From the NCBI GenBank assembly GCA_963822215.1, contig CAWGGX010000016.1, forward strand, positions 41,693-105,692: a DNA stretch of 64,000 nucleotides, read 5' to 3'. Shown in pieces: positions 52,738-60,252 of this stretch (its first letter is position 1; every line of letters starts with the position of its first letter). The notes under the pieces were generated by a model. The model did not search any database, was not told the DNA's origin, and was given only the letters and a program-made list of their open reading frames with translations. The DNA comes from Roseiarcus sp963822215 (GTDB lineage: Bacteria > Pseudomonadota > Alphaproteobacteria > Rhizobiales > Beijerinckiaceae). The position numbers and the translations under genes are program-made.

Positions 52738-54114
52738 ATGCGCGCCTTACTGGCGCGCCTCGACGAAGGCGGGGAAATGCTGACTGTGGCGGCGCCGGTC
52801 GACGCGGATTTCGAGATCGCCGCCTGCCTTGCTCAGACGCGGGACGGTCCTGCGCTCTGTTTTCGCCGGCCGGTTCGCGACGGGCAGGCATTCGAAAGCC
52901 CGATCGTCGGGAATCTTGTCAATAGTCTGCCCCGTTTCGCCGCCGCCCTCGATTGCCCTCCGAACGAGGTCCAGAAGCGGCTGATCGCGGCGATCGAAAA
53001 TCCGCTGCCGCATCATGTTCTGGGCGCGGCGCCATGCCAGGAGACAATTGTCGAAAGTCCCGACATCGAGCGGCTTCTGCCCGTCCCGCGCTTTTTTGAG
53101 AAGGAAAGCGGGCGCTATATCACGGCGGGCGCGATCGTCGCCCGTGACACCGTCTCGGGCGGGACGAACCTTTCGATCGCTCGCGTCATGCCGCTTGGCG
53201 GCTCGCGGGCCTTCGTCGGCATTGCGCCCAATCATCATCTCGCGGTCATGGCGCGCGCGGCCCGGGCGCGGGGCGACAAGCTCGATATCGCCGTCTCAAT
53301 CGGCAATCATCCCGCCGTCCTGATCGCGGCCTGTCTCTATCTCGGTCTTGGCGACGACGAGCTCCCGATCGCCGGAGCCCTTTTCGGCGCGCCCCTGGAC
53401 GTGGCGAAGTGCGTCGGGTCCGATCTGCTCGTTCCGGCTCACAGCGAATTTGTGCTCGAGGGAGAGCTCGACGCGGGCGAGCCTCACGAAGAGGGGCTCG
53501 TGAGTGAATACCACGGCATGTATGAAGCTTATGGCGCCGGGATCGTCGCAACCTTCTCGCGCCTGACGCGACGTCGCGATGCGATATTCCAGGTCGTCCT
53601 TCCAGGCTATCATCCCGAGCACTGTCTCCTGGGGGGCGTGGCCATCGCCGCGGGCCTTGCGCGCGCGGCGCGAGCGGCCGTGCCGGGGCTGTCCGAAGTC
53701 GCCGTCGGGCTTGGCGGCGCCGGCCGCCTCCATGCCGTCGTCTCGATCGATTCGCCCCGGCCTGGGGAGGCTCGCAAGGCGATGTTCGCCATCTGGGCGG
53801 CCGTCAATCTCGTGAAGCAGGTGGTCGTGGTCGACGCGGACATCGACCCCTGGGACGCAATTCAGGTCGAATGGGCTATTGCGACCCGCATGAGAGCGGA
53901 CGAGGATCTGCTTGTCGTTCCGGGCGTCCGCACCGACCGGTCCGATCCGCTGGAGCGGGGCGGAGTGATCGCCAAGCTTGGACTCGACGCGACGCGGAAG
54001 TTGGCCAATCGCGACGACTGGACCCAGGCAAAGCCGCCGCAAGCCGCGGCGGCGCGGGCGCAAGACTTGCTTGCGCCGATCCTTGGCGGCGTCCGCTCGG
54101 GCGGGAAGCTCTGA
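52738..54114 (+). CDS. UbiD-family (prenylated-FMN-dependent) decarboxylase
   Basis: A 458-aa UbiD-like enzyme. Family features: DFEIAACLAQTRDGPALCFR at the N terminus, RYITAGAIVARDTVSGGTNL (the prFMN/metal-binding region), SRAFVGIAPNHHLAVMARAA, DKLDIAVSIGNHPAVLIAAC, and EFVLEGELDAGEPHEEGLVS-E with the catalytic E-x-R/E network region. UbiD enzymes decarboxylate alpha,beta-unsaturated or aromatic acids, and thiourocanate-type acrylates fit that description. A cognate flavin prenyltransferase (UbiX) is not in the window. First gene of the second catabolic operon. Start at ATG 52738 (MRALLARLDEGG); no strong ribosome-binding site seen. Confidence 0.82.
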   Translation: MRALLARLDEGGEMLTVAAPVDADFEIAACLAQTRDGPALCFRRPVRDGQAFESPIVGNLVNSLPRFAAALDCPPNEVQKRLIAAIENPLPHHVLGAAPCQETIVESPDIERLLPVPRFFEKESGRYITAGAIVARDTVSGGTNLSIARVMPLGGSRAFVGIAPNHHLAVMARAARARGDKLDIAVSIGNHPAVLIAACLYLGLGDDELPIAGALFGAPLDVAKCVGSDLLVPAHSEFVLEGELDAGEPHEEGLVSEYHGMYEAYGAGIVATFSRLTRRRDAIFQVVLPGYHPEHCLLGGVAIAAGLARAARAAVPGLSEVAVGLGGAGRLHAVVSIDSPRPGEARKAMFAIWAAVNLVKQVVVVDADIDPWDAIQVEWAIATRMRADEDLLVVPGVRTDRSDPLERGGVIAKLGLDATRKLANRDDWTQAKPPQAAAARAQDLLAPILGGVRSGGKL

Positions 54115-54142
54115 AGATTTGTTAGGTTTGAAGGAGAAGGCC

Positions 54143-55318
54143 ATGTCCAAAGGAACTCGATCGCTGCGGTCCCGGATCGCGCTCGGCCTCGCGGGAGCGA
54201 TCTTATTGGGCCTTTGCGCTTTGAGCCCAGCCTTCGCCGACATCAAGATCGGCTTCCAGGCCCCGCTTACCGGGCCTTCGGCGACAGACGGGAAATCGGC
54301 TGCGATCGCCGCGCAGATGGCGGTCGAAGACATCAACGCGGCTGGCGGCGTGCTCGGCCAGAAGATTGCGCTTGTCAGCTACGACGACCAGGCCAAGCCC
54401 GATCAAGCCATCTTCACCGCCAACAAGCTGATCGGCGAGGACGGCGTGAAGCTGGTCGTCAATGGCAGCTATTCGGCCTCTGGCCGCGCGGCCGCGCCGG
54501 TGTTCCAGCAGGCTGGCGTCGTGATGATCTCGGCCTACGGCGTGCATCCCGACATCACCCGCGCCGGAGACGACATGTTCCGCCTCGTCCACCTCGGGCC
54601 GCCACAGGGCGCCGCGACGGCGCTCTATATCGGCAAGACGCTCGGCTTGAAGAAGGTGTCGGCCATCACGATGGACAACGACTACGGCCAGGCGACGATG
54701 GACGGCTTTTTGGAGGCGGCCCCGAAATACGGCATCGAGATCCTGAACAAGTACAGCTATTCGCTGAAGGACCGACAGTTCGGTTCGATCGTCGCGAGCG
54801 TCAAGCGCGACAATCCGGACGCCGTCTACGCGACCGGATATTTCTTCACCGCCGGCCCGCTTGTCGCTCAGCTACGTGCGGCCGGCGTGACCGCCCCGAT
54901 CATCGGCTCGCAGGCCTTCGATTCGGGGAAATTCATCGAGATCGCTGGCCCTGCGGCCGAAGGCGTGACGATCATCGACAGCTTCAACCGCCAGCGCGAC
55001 GACGCGGACCTGAAGAAATTCTTCGAAGGATTCAAGGCCAAGGCTGGGTATGAGCCCGAAGGCGTCGCCGCCATCACCTATTCGGCGGTCAGGCTGATGG
55101 CGGACGCGATCAATCGTGCAGGAAGCGCGGATCCCGCGAAGGTCAGGGACGCCCTTGCCGCGACCAAAGATTTCCGGACCTTCGACGGAACGCTGGCCGG
55201 CTTCAACAAGCTGCACGAGATCATCATGCCGATCAGCGTCAATGTCATCAAGGACGGCAAATTCGCGCCGGCCGGCGAGATCACCGATCTCGACGCATTC
55301 GCCCCGCCCGAGAAATAG
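54143..55318 (+). CDS. ABC transporter periplasmic binding protein, branched-chain amino acid type
   Basis: A 391-aa Peripla_BP_6 protein with a clear signal peptide (SRIALGLAGAILLGLCALSP, cut after AFA), mature start DIKIGFQAPLTGPSATDGKS. Later segments: AMQ-like AAQMAVEDINAAGGVLGQKI, VKLVVNGSYSASGRAAAPVF, ADDxF-like AGDDMFRLVHLGPPQGAATA and ITMDNDYGQATMDGFLEAA. It delivers ligand to the LivHM-type permeases encoded next. The ligand is inferred to be the compound degraded by the cluster rather than leucine. AAGGAGAAGG precedes the ATG. Confidence 0.92.
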   Translation: MSKGTRSLRSRIALGLAGAILLGLCALSPAFADIKIGFQAPLTGPSATDGKSAAIAAQMAVEDINAAGGVLGQKIALVSYDDQAKPDQAIFTANKLIGEDGVKLVVNGSYSASGRAAAPVFQQAGVVMISAYGVHPDITRAGDDMFRLVHLGPPQGAATALYIGKTLGLKKVSAITMDNDYGQATMDGFLEAAPKYGIEILNKYSYSLKDRQFGSIVASVKRDNPDAVYATGYFFTAGPLVAQLRAAGVTAPIIGSQAFDSGKFIEIAGPAAEGVTIIDSFNRQRDDADLKKFFEGFKAKAGYEPEGVAAITYSAVRLMADAINRAGSADPAKVRDALAATKDFRTFDGTLAGFNKLHEIIMPISVNVIKDGKFAPAGEITDLDAFAPPEK

Positions 55319-55354
55319 GGCGCCGGTCAGGCCGCGCGCTCAAGGACAATACGC

Positions 55355-56224
55355 GTGTATTACGTGGACCTTGCGCTGACCGGCGTCAGTTTCGGCTGCA
55401 TGTATGCGATGATGTCGGTCGGATTGACGCTGGTCTATGGCCTCTTGCGCATTCTCCATATTGCCCACGCCGCCATCTTCGCGCTGGGCGCCTACGTTAC
55501 GGTTCTCATCGCCAACGCGAGCGGAAGCCTGACGCTCGGTTTTCTCGCAGCGCTCGCGACTGCGCCTGTGTTCGGAATGGCGGTGTATCGACTGCTTTAC
55601 GAACCCCTGCTGAAATTTCGACCCGATGTTCCGATGGTCGCCTCTGTCGGACTGCTCATCTTCATGCAGGACGCATTCCGCATTCTGTTCGGCGAGCAGG
55701 GAGTCACGTTCAAGAACAGCGCGGTCGCGTTCAAGACCTTCGATGTCGGCGGGCTGCGGATTGGCGCGGTGCAGGTCGCGCTTATCGTCTCTGCGGTGGT
55801 CGTGTTCGTCGGGCTGCATGCGCTGACGACCCGCACGCGCGTCGGCCTCGGCTGGCGGGCGACGGTCTCGCGGCCGAAGATCGCGGCCTCTTTCGGCGTC
55901 GATCCGATCCGCGTGCGCTATCTCGTCTTCGCCTTGGGTTCAGCGCTGGCCGCGCTCGCCGGCGGCCTCGTTGCGCTCATGGATAATCTCGTCGATCCCG
56001 GCATCGGATTTGTGGTGAGCTACAAGGCGCTCGCCATCATCGTGCTCGGCGGCCTCGGCAACGTGCGCGGAACGCTGCTCGCGAGCCTCGCGCTCGGTCT
56101 GGTTGAATCCTACGGCACAATCTTCATCGGCGGTTGGCTCGATCGCGACGCCATCGCTTTTCTTGCGGTTATCGCGCTCCTGATGATCCGTCCGCAGGGG
56201 TTCACAGGGGTGCGGGCCGCATGA
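55355..56224 (+). CDS. ABC transporter permease, LivH type
   Basis: A 289-aa inner-membrane permease with about eight hydrophobic helices. Typical LivH segments: FGCMYAMMSVGLTLVYGLLR, ILHIAHAAIFALGAYVTVLI, then GLGWRATVSRPKIAASFGVD (coupling loop) and AIIVLGGLGNVRGTLLASLA. GTG start, 36 bases after the binding-protein stop. It forms a heterodimer with the LivM-type protein, whose ATG overlaps its stop. Confidence 0.9.
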   Translation: MYYVDLALTGVSFGCMYAMMSVGLTLVYGLLRILHIAHAAIFALGAYVTVLIANASGSLTLGFLAALATAPVFGMAVYRLLYEPLLKFRPDVPMVASVGLLIFMQDAFRILFGEQGVTFKNSAVAFKTFDVGGLRIGAVQVALIVSAVVVFVGLHALTTRTRVGLGWRATVSRPKIAASFGVDPIRVRYLVFALGSALAALAGGLVALMDNLVDPGIGFVVSYKALAIIVLGGLGNVRGTLLASLALGLVESYGTIFIGGWLDRDAIAFLAVIALLMIRPQGFTGVRAA

Positions 56225-57069
56225 GCGCCTACGAGATCAGCATCGCCTCGGTCATCGGCATCAACGTGGTCCTCGCGGTCAGCCTCAATCTCATCAGTGG
56301 ATTCTGCGGGCAGATCAGCCTTGGCCACGGCGCATTTTTCGGGGCGGGGGCTTATGCAGCGGCGGTGGTGATGACGAGGGTCGGAAACGCGCCGCTGGCC
56401 GTGGTGGCGGCTGTGGTCGCCGCGAGCCTGCTCGGAACGGTGGTCGGCTTCGCGTCGCTTCGCGTGCGCAGCGACTTCCTCGCCGTAACGACGATTGGCG
56501 TCAACTTCCTGTTCGTCGGCTTCGTCCGCAAACAATCGTGGCTCGGCGGCGAGATGGGGATCAGCGGCATCCCGCCGTCGGGGCTAGGCGCGCTCGGCAA
56601 CCTATGGCTCATCCTGTTTTGCGCCTGCGCGACCGTCGCTTTCAGCGCCTACGTCAACCGGTCCTGGATGGGGTTTGCGTTTCGCGCGGTCGGCGAGGAC
56701 GAGGGCGCTGCGCGCACGCTAGGGATCGATCCGGGCGCCTACAAGCTCGCAGCCTTCGCGATCGGCACGGCGCTCGCCGGTTTGGCGGGCGCCTTCTATA
56801 CATTCTTCACCCAATTCATCACCCCGGACGCGTTCGACTTCATCTTTTCCGTCATGCTGATGGCGATGGTGGTGATCGGCGGCGTCGGTTCGACCCTCGG
56901 GGTCCTGGCCGCGGCGATCGGCCTGACATTGCTTCCGGAAGCCATCCGCTTCGTCAACGATTATCGCCTGCTCGTCTTCGGCGGACTGTTGATCCTGGTC
57001 ATTCGCCTCGCGCCCGGCGGCCTTGCCGGCTTGGCGCGCGCCGCCTTTTTGCATGCGAGACCGACGTGA
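56221..57069 (+). CDS. ABC transporter permease, LivM type
   Basis: A 282-aa permease. Recognisable LivM features: VVLAVSLNLISGFCGQISLG HGAFFGAGAYAAA-type opening, the coupling loop FRAVGEDEGAARTLGIDPGA and FAIGTALAGLAGAFYTFFTQ, and a final helical region ending LARAAFLHARPT. It overlaps LivH by ATGA and the LivG-type ATPase by GTGA, so the transporter genes are translated as a coupled set. Confidence 0.9.
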   Translation: MSAYEISIASVIGINVVLAVSLNLISGFCGQISLGHGAFFGAGAYAAAVVMTRVGNAPLAVVAAVVAASLLGTVVGFASLRVRSDFLAVTTIGVNFLFVGFVRKQSWLGGEMGISGIPPSGLGALGNLWLILFCACATVAFSAYVNRSWMGFAFRAVGEDEGAARTLGIDPGAYKLAAFAIGTALAGLAGAFYTFFTQFITPDAFDFIFSVMLMAMVVIGGVGSTLGVLAAAIGLTLLPEAIRFVNDYRLLVFGGLLILVIRLAPGGLAGLARAAFLHARPT

Positions 57070-57833
57070 GCGTCGCGCTTCGCCTCGAGGGCCTGGCGAT
57101 CCGTTTCGGCGGCGTGACGGCCGTCAATGACGTTTCGCTGGAGATCTCGACCGGCGAATTTGTCGGCCTCATCGGGCCGAATGGGGCCGGAAAGACGACG
57201 CTCGTCCGCATCGTCGGGGGCATGCTGCGGCCGAACCGCGGGCGTGTCTTTCTCGGCGATCACAACGTCACCGATCTCCCGACCCAGGCGCGCGTACGCC
57301 TGGGGCTGGCATTGACGCATCAGATCGTGCGACCTTTCTGTGAGATGACTGCGCTGGACAATGTCGTGCTCGCAGCCGGATATCGGCGGACGTCTTCTCC
57401 CCTGCGCGCGTTGTCGCGCGTCGGCCGGCGCGCCGAGACGGAGCGGGCTGCCGAAATCCTTGCCCGCGTCGGCCTCGCCGGTACGGAGCGCAAGCTTGCG
57501 GGGGCGCTGTCCCTCGGATTGATGAAGCGCCTCGAGGTCGCCCGCGCGCTCGCCGTCGATCCGAAGATCATCCTCCTCGACGAACCGCTTGCCGGACTCA
57601 ATCAGGCAGAAGCGTCCAAGCAGATTGATACGATCCTCGAAGTCAATGCGAGCGGCGTGACGATCGCGCTGGTCGAGCACAATCTCGAGGAGGTCTTGCG
57701 AGTATGCCGAAAGTTGGTCGTGCTGAATAACGGCGCGATCATCGCCGACGGAGGTCCGACCGAGGTCATGGCCGATCCGGTCGTGCGCGAGGCCTATATC
57801 GGCGCCGGGACGAACCGACATGCTGCGGCTTGA
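57066..57833 (+). CDS. ABC transporter ATPase, LivG type
   Basis: A 255-aa ATPase with Walker A GPNGAGKTTL, the LivG loop ARVRLGLALTHQIVRPFCEM, a modified signature LSLGLMKRLEVARALAVDPK (usual LSGGQ-like position reads LSLGL), Walker B ILLDEPLAGLNQ and the switch His in ALVEHNLEEVL. GTG start inside the LivM stop. The C terminus (VVREAYIGAG) is the usual LivG ending. Overlaps the LivF gene by 14 bases. Confidence 0.9.
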   Translation: MSVALRLEGLAIRFGGVTAVNDVSLEISTGEFVGLIGPNGAGKTTLVRIVGGMLRPNRGRVFLGDHNVTDLPTQARVRLGLALTHQIVRPFCEMTALDNVVLAAGYRRTSSPLRALSRVGRRAETERAAEILARVGLAGTERKLAGALSLGLMKRLEVARALAVDPKIILLDEPLAGLNQAEASKQIDTILEVNASGVTIALVEHNLEEVLRVCRKLVVLNNGAIIADGGPTEVMADPVVREAYIGAGTNRHAAA

Positions 57834-58533
57834 AGGGCTCGCCTGCGGTTACGGCGCGGTCGAAGCCGTGCACAACCTCAGTCTGGAGGTCGAGCAGGGA
57901 ACAATCTTCGCCCTCTTGGGGCCCAACGGCGCGGGAAAGACCTCGACAATTATGGCTATCATGGGCCATGTCGACATCCATGCGGGACGCGTTCTCCTTG
58001 AGGGCGAGGACATCTCCCGGCGGCGCGCCACCGAACGCGCCCGGCAGGGAGTCGCTGTCGTCCCCGAGGGCAGGCAACTCTTCTCGGACCTCACGGTGGA
58101 CGAGAATTTGACCGTTGGCGGCTATGTTCGTCCGGCGCGAGACGAGGTTCGCAATCGCGAGCGCGTGTTCGCGACCTTTCCGCGCCTGCGCGACCGGCGG
58201 CGCCAGATCGCCGGTTCGCTTTCCGGCGGCGAGCAACAGATGCTGGCGATCAGCCGCGCGCTCATGGCGGAGCCGCGGCTGCTGTTGGTCGATGAATTGT
58301 CGCTCGGGCTGATGCCGAAGATGATCGACCTGTGTCTTGATGCGCTGGTGCGCCTCAAGCGCGAGGGGCTCACGATGATCCTCGTCGAACAGAACACGGC
58401 GCGGGCGTTGGATGTCGCCAGCCGAGTCTGCGTGCTGGCGTCGGGCGTCGCCGTCTATCAGGGCGACGCAGCCGAAGCGAAGGCGGCGGGCTCGCTCTTC
58501 GCGACGTTTCTCGGTCAGTCGGCGGCGTTGTAG
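57820..58533 (+). CDS. ABC transporter ATPase, LivF type
   Basis: A 237-aa ATPase with Walker A GPNGAGKTST, the LivF segment GVAVVPEGRQLFSDLTVDEN, signature LSGGEQQMLAISRALMAEPR, Walker B LLLVDELSLGLMPKM (Leu-Ser in place of the usual Pro-Ser) and the switch residue in ILVEQNTARALDVAS, all as expected. It completes a full five-component importer. The next gene starts 30 bases later, so the desulfurase paralogue belongs to the same transcript. Confidence 0.92.
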   Translation: MLRLEGLACGYGAVEAVHNLSLEVEQGTIFALLGPNGAGKTSTIMAIMGHVDIHAGRVLLEGEDISRRRATERARQGVAVVPEGRQLFSDLTVDENLTVGGYVRPARDEVRNRERVFATFPRLRDRRRQIAGSLSGGEQQMLAISRALMAEPRLLLVDELSLGLMPKMIDLCLDALVRLKREGLTMILVEQNTARALDVASRVCVLASGVAVYQGDAAEAKAAGSLFATFLGQSAAL

Positions 58534-58562
58534 AGCGCCCGCTTGCGTGAGGGAGAGATCGG

Positions 58563-59630
58563 ATGGCGCGTATGCTGACCCTGGACGACGTGGAGGCGGG
58601 CGTCGCCGGCGGCCTGTTCCTCTCCGCCGGCGGAAGCGGTCGGAACGCGGTCGAGAAAAACCGCAACCTCGGGCGCATGGCGCTCGATTACGGCGGGGTG
58701 CGGCTCGTCGGGATCGATGAACTCGATCCGCAGGATCTTGTCATCACGGCCGCGGCAGTCGGCGCGCCTGGTTTCGCCAACTGGGCGATCCGGCCGCGCG
58801 ATGCGATCAACGCCGCGCGCCGGCTGGTCGAACGGATGGACCGACCCCCAAGGGGAGTGATCTGCGGCCACGTGCCTGGCTTCAACGCCTGGCTCGTCGC
58901 GGCCGCGCTGGGGCTTGATTATGTCGATCTCGCCTCGAATGGCCGGGGCCATCCGACGGTCAAGATGGGCGGCATGGGCCTCGCCTCACGGCCCGAGCTC
59001 TCCATCACCCAGATCGCGGTCAGCGGCTCCCGGGCCGAGGCGAATGCATTCGCGGTTTGCGTCGAGGGCGACATCGTCCGCACCTCGAATGTGCTGCGCC
59101 AGGCCGCTGTCCTGAACGGCGGCTTGATCTATGCGGCGCGAGGGCCGCTCACGGCCGGGTTCATCCAGGCGAATGGCGCGCCGGGCGCGATATCGTTCCA
59201 ACTCGAGCTCGGCCGCGCCCTGCTCGCGGCGACCGGCGGCGACCGCGTCCGCGCGACGATCGACTTTCTCGGCGGTGAGCTTCTCGTCGAAGGCGAGGTC
59301 GTGACCAACGACGTGACCTACGGCGGCGGATTCGACCTCGGCCGAATCGTCGTACGCGGCGCAAAGGGGGAAGCGACGCTGGGCGTTTACAATGAATTCA
59401 TGACGGCGGACATCGACGGAAAGCGTGCGGCGACCTTTCCGGACATGATCGGAACCCTCGACCCGGAAACCGGCGATGTCGTGTCGATCTCGGAATCGAA
59501 GGTCGGCGCGCGCGTCGCCGTCGTCATTGCGCATCGGACCCAATTTCCGGTCGGGAAGGGCGCGCTCGATCCGGCCGTCTTCCCCGAAGTGGAGCAAGCA
59601 ATGGGCGTCGACTTGCGCTCGTATCTGTGA
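58563..59630 (+). CDS. DUF917 protein, S-methyl thiohydantoin desulfurase family (paralogue 2)
   Basis: A 355-aa DUF917 protein. It opens with RMLTLDDVEAGVAGGLFLSA and AGGSGRNAVEKNRNLGRMA, and has DLVITAAAVGAPGFANWAIR, GFNAWLVAAALGLDYVDLAS and NGRGHPTVKMGGMGLASRPE, where paralogue 1 has DIRAHPTGDMGSIGMAASPE; the shared H-P-T-x-x-M-G is likely part of the metal site. The C-terminal half contains NEFMTADIDGKRAATFPDMI, matching NEYMAIEDGDGRRLATFPDV of paralogue 1. Located between the importer and a GST in the second operon. Confidence 0.8.
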   Translation: MARMLTLDDVEAGVAGGLFLSAGGSGRNAVEKNRNLGRMALDYGGVRLVGIDELDPQDLVITAAAVGAPGFANWAIRPRDAINAARRLVERMDRPPRGVICGHVPGFNAWLVAAALGLDYVDLASNGRGHPTVKMGGMGLASRPELSITQIAVSGSRAEANAFAVCVEGDIVRTSNVLRQAAVLNGGLIYAARGPLTAGFIQANGAPGAISFQLELGRALLAATGGDRVRATIDFLGGELLVEGEVVTNDVTYGGGFDLGRIVVRGAKGEATLGVYNEFMTADIDGKRAATFPDMIGTLDPETGDVVSISESKVGARVAVVIAHRTQFPVGKGALDPAVFPEVEQAMGVDLRSYL

Positions 59631-59644
59631 AGGGAGGGAGGCGA

Positions 59645-60250
59645 TTGTACCGTCTGTTCGACAGCCGACTTTCGGGCAACTCCTGGAAAGTGCGAATCCT
59701 GTTGCGCCAGCTTGGACTGCCCTTTGAGCGAGTCACCCTCGATCTCGCAAAGGGCGCCACCGCCGATCCTGTCTTTCGCGGCAAGAGCCGGTTCTGGCGC
59801 GTGCCCGTGCTCGAGCTCGAGGACGGGCGAACGATTGTCGAATCGGACGCCATCCTGCTCTACCTCGCAGAGGGGTCGCCTCTTCTGCCCGAAGACCGGT
59901 TCTTGCGGGCCGAGGTCGCGAGCTGGCTCTTCTTCGAGCAGGCCGAACTCCTGCGTCCGCTGGCGCTGCCTCGTTTCTACCATCTGATCGGCAAGGCCGC
60001 GGAGATGGAGCGCCGCATCGCCGAATTCCACGAGGTCGGCTATCCGGCGCTCGCCAAGCTCGACCGATGGCTGTCGGGGCGGGACTGGCTTGTCGCCGGC
60101 CGCTACTCGATCGCCGATCTCGGCGTCTTTCCCTATGTCGAGATGGCGCCGCAGGGCGGCTACGACATGGGGCGTTTCCCGGCGATCGCGGCGTGGCTCG
60201 CGCGAGTCAAGGGTGAGCGCGGCTGGGTCCCGCTCGTGGAGGAGGCTTGA
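59645..60250 (+). CDS. Glutathione S-transferase family protein
   Basis: A 201-aa GST. The thioredoxin-fold N domain reads YRLFDSRLSGNSWKVRILLR, with S near residue 7-10 as candidate catalytic residue, and RVPVLELEDGRTIVESDAIL holds the cis-Pro and the E-S glutathione-binding pair. The helical C domain ends in the N-capping motif GRYSIADLGVFPYVEM. I chose TTG 59645 because GGGAGGGAGG lies just upstream and GSTs start at this point; GTG 59627 would overlap the previous stop. In a sulfur-compound pathway it may handle a thiol or electrophile released by the desulfurase; this is inference. Confidence 0.8.
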   Translation: MYRLFDSRLSGNSWKVRILLRQLGLPFERVTLDLAKGATADPVFRGKSRFWRVPVLELEDGRTIVESDAILLYLAEGSPLLPEDRFLRAEVASWLFFEQAELLRPLALPRFYHLIGKAAEMERRIAEFHEVGYPALAKLDRWLSGRDWLVAGRYSIADLGVFPYVEMAPQGGYDMGRFPAIAAWLARVKGERGWVPLVEEA

Positions 60251-60252
60251 GC

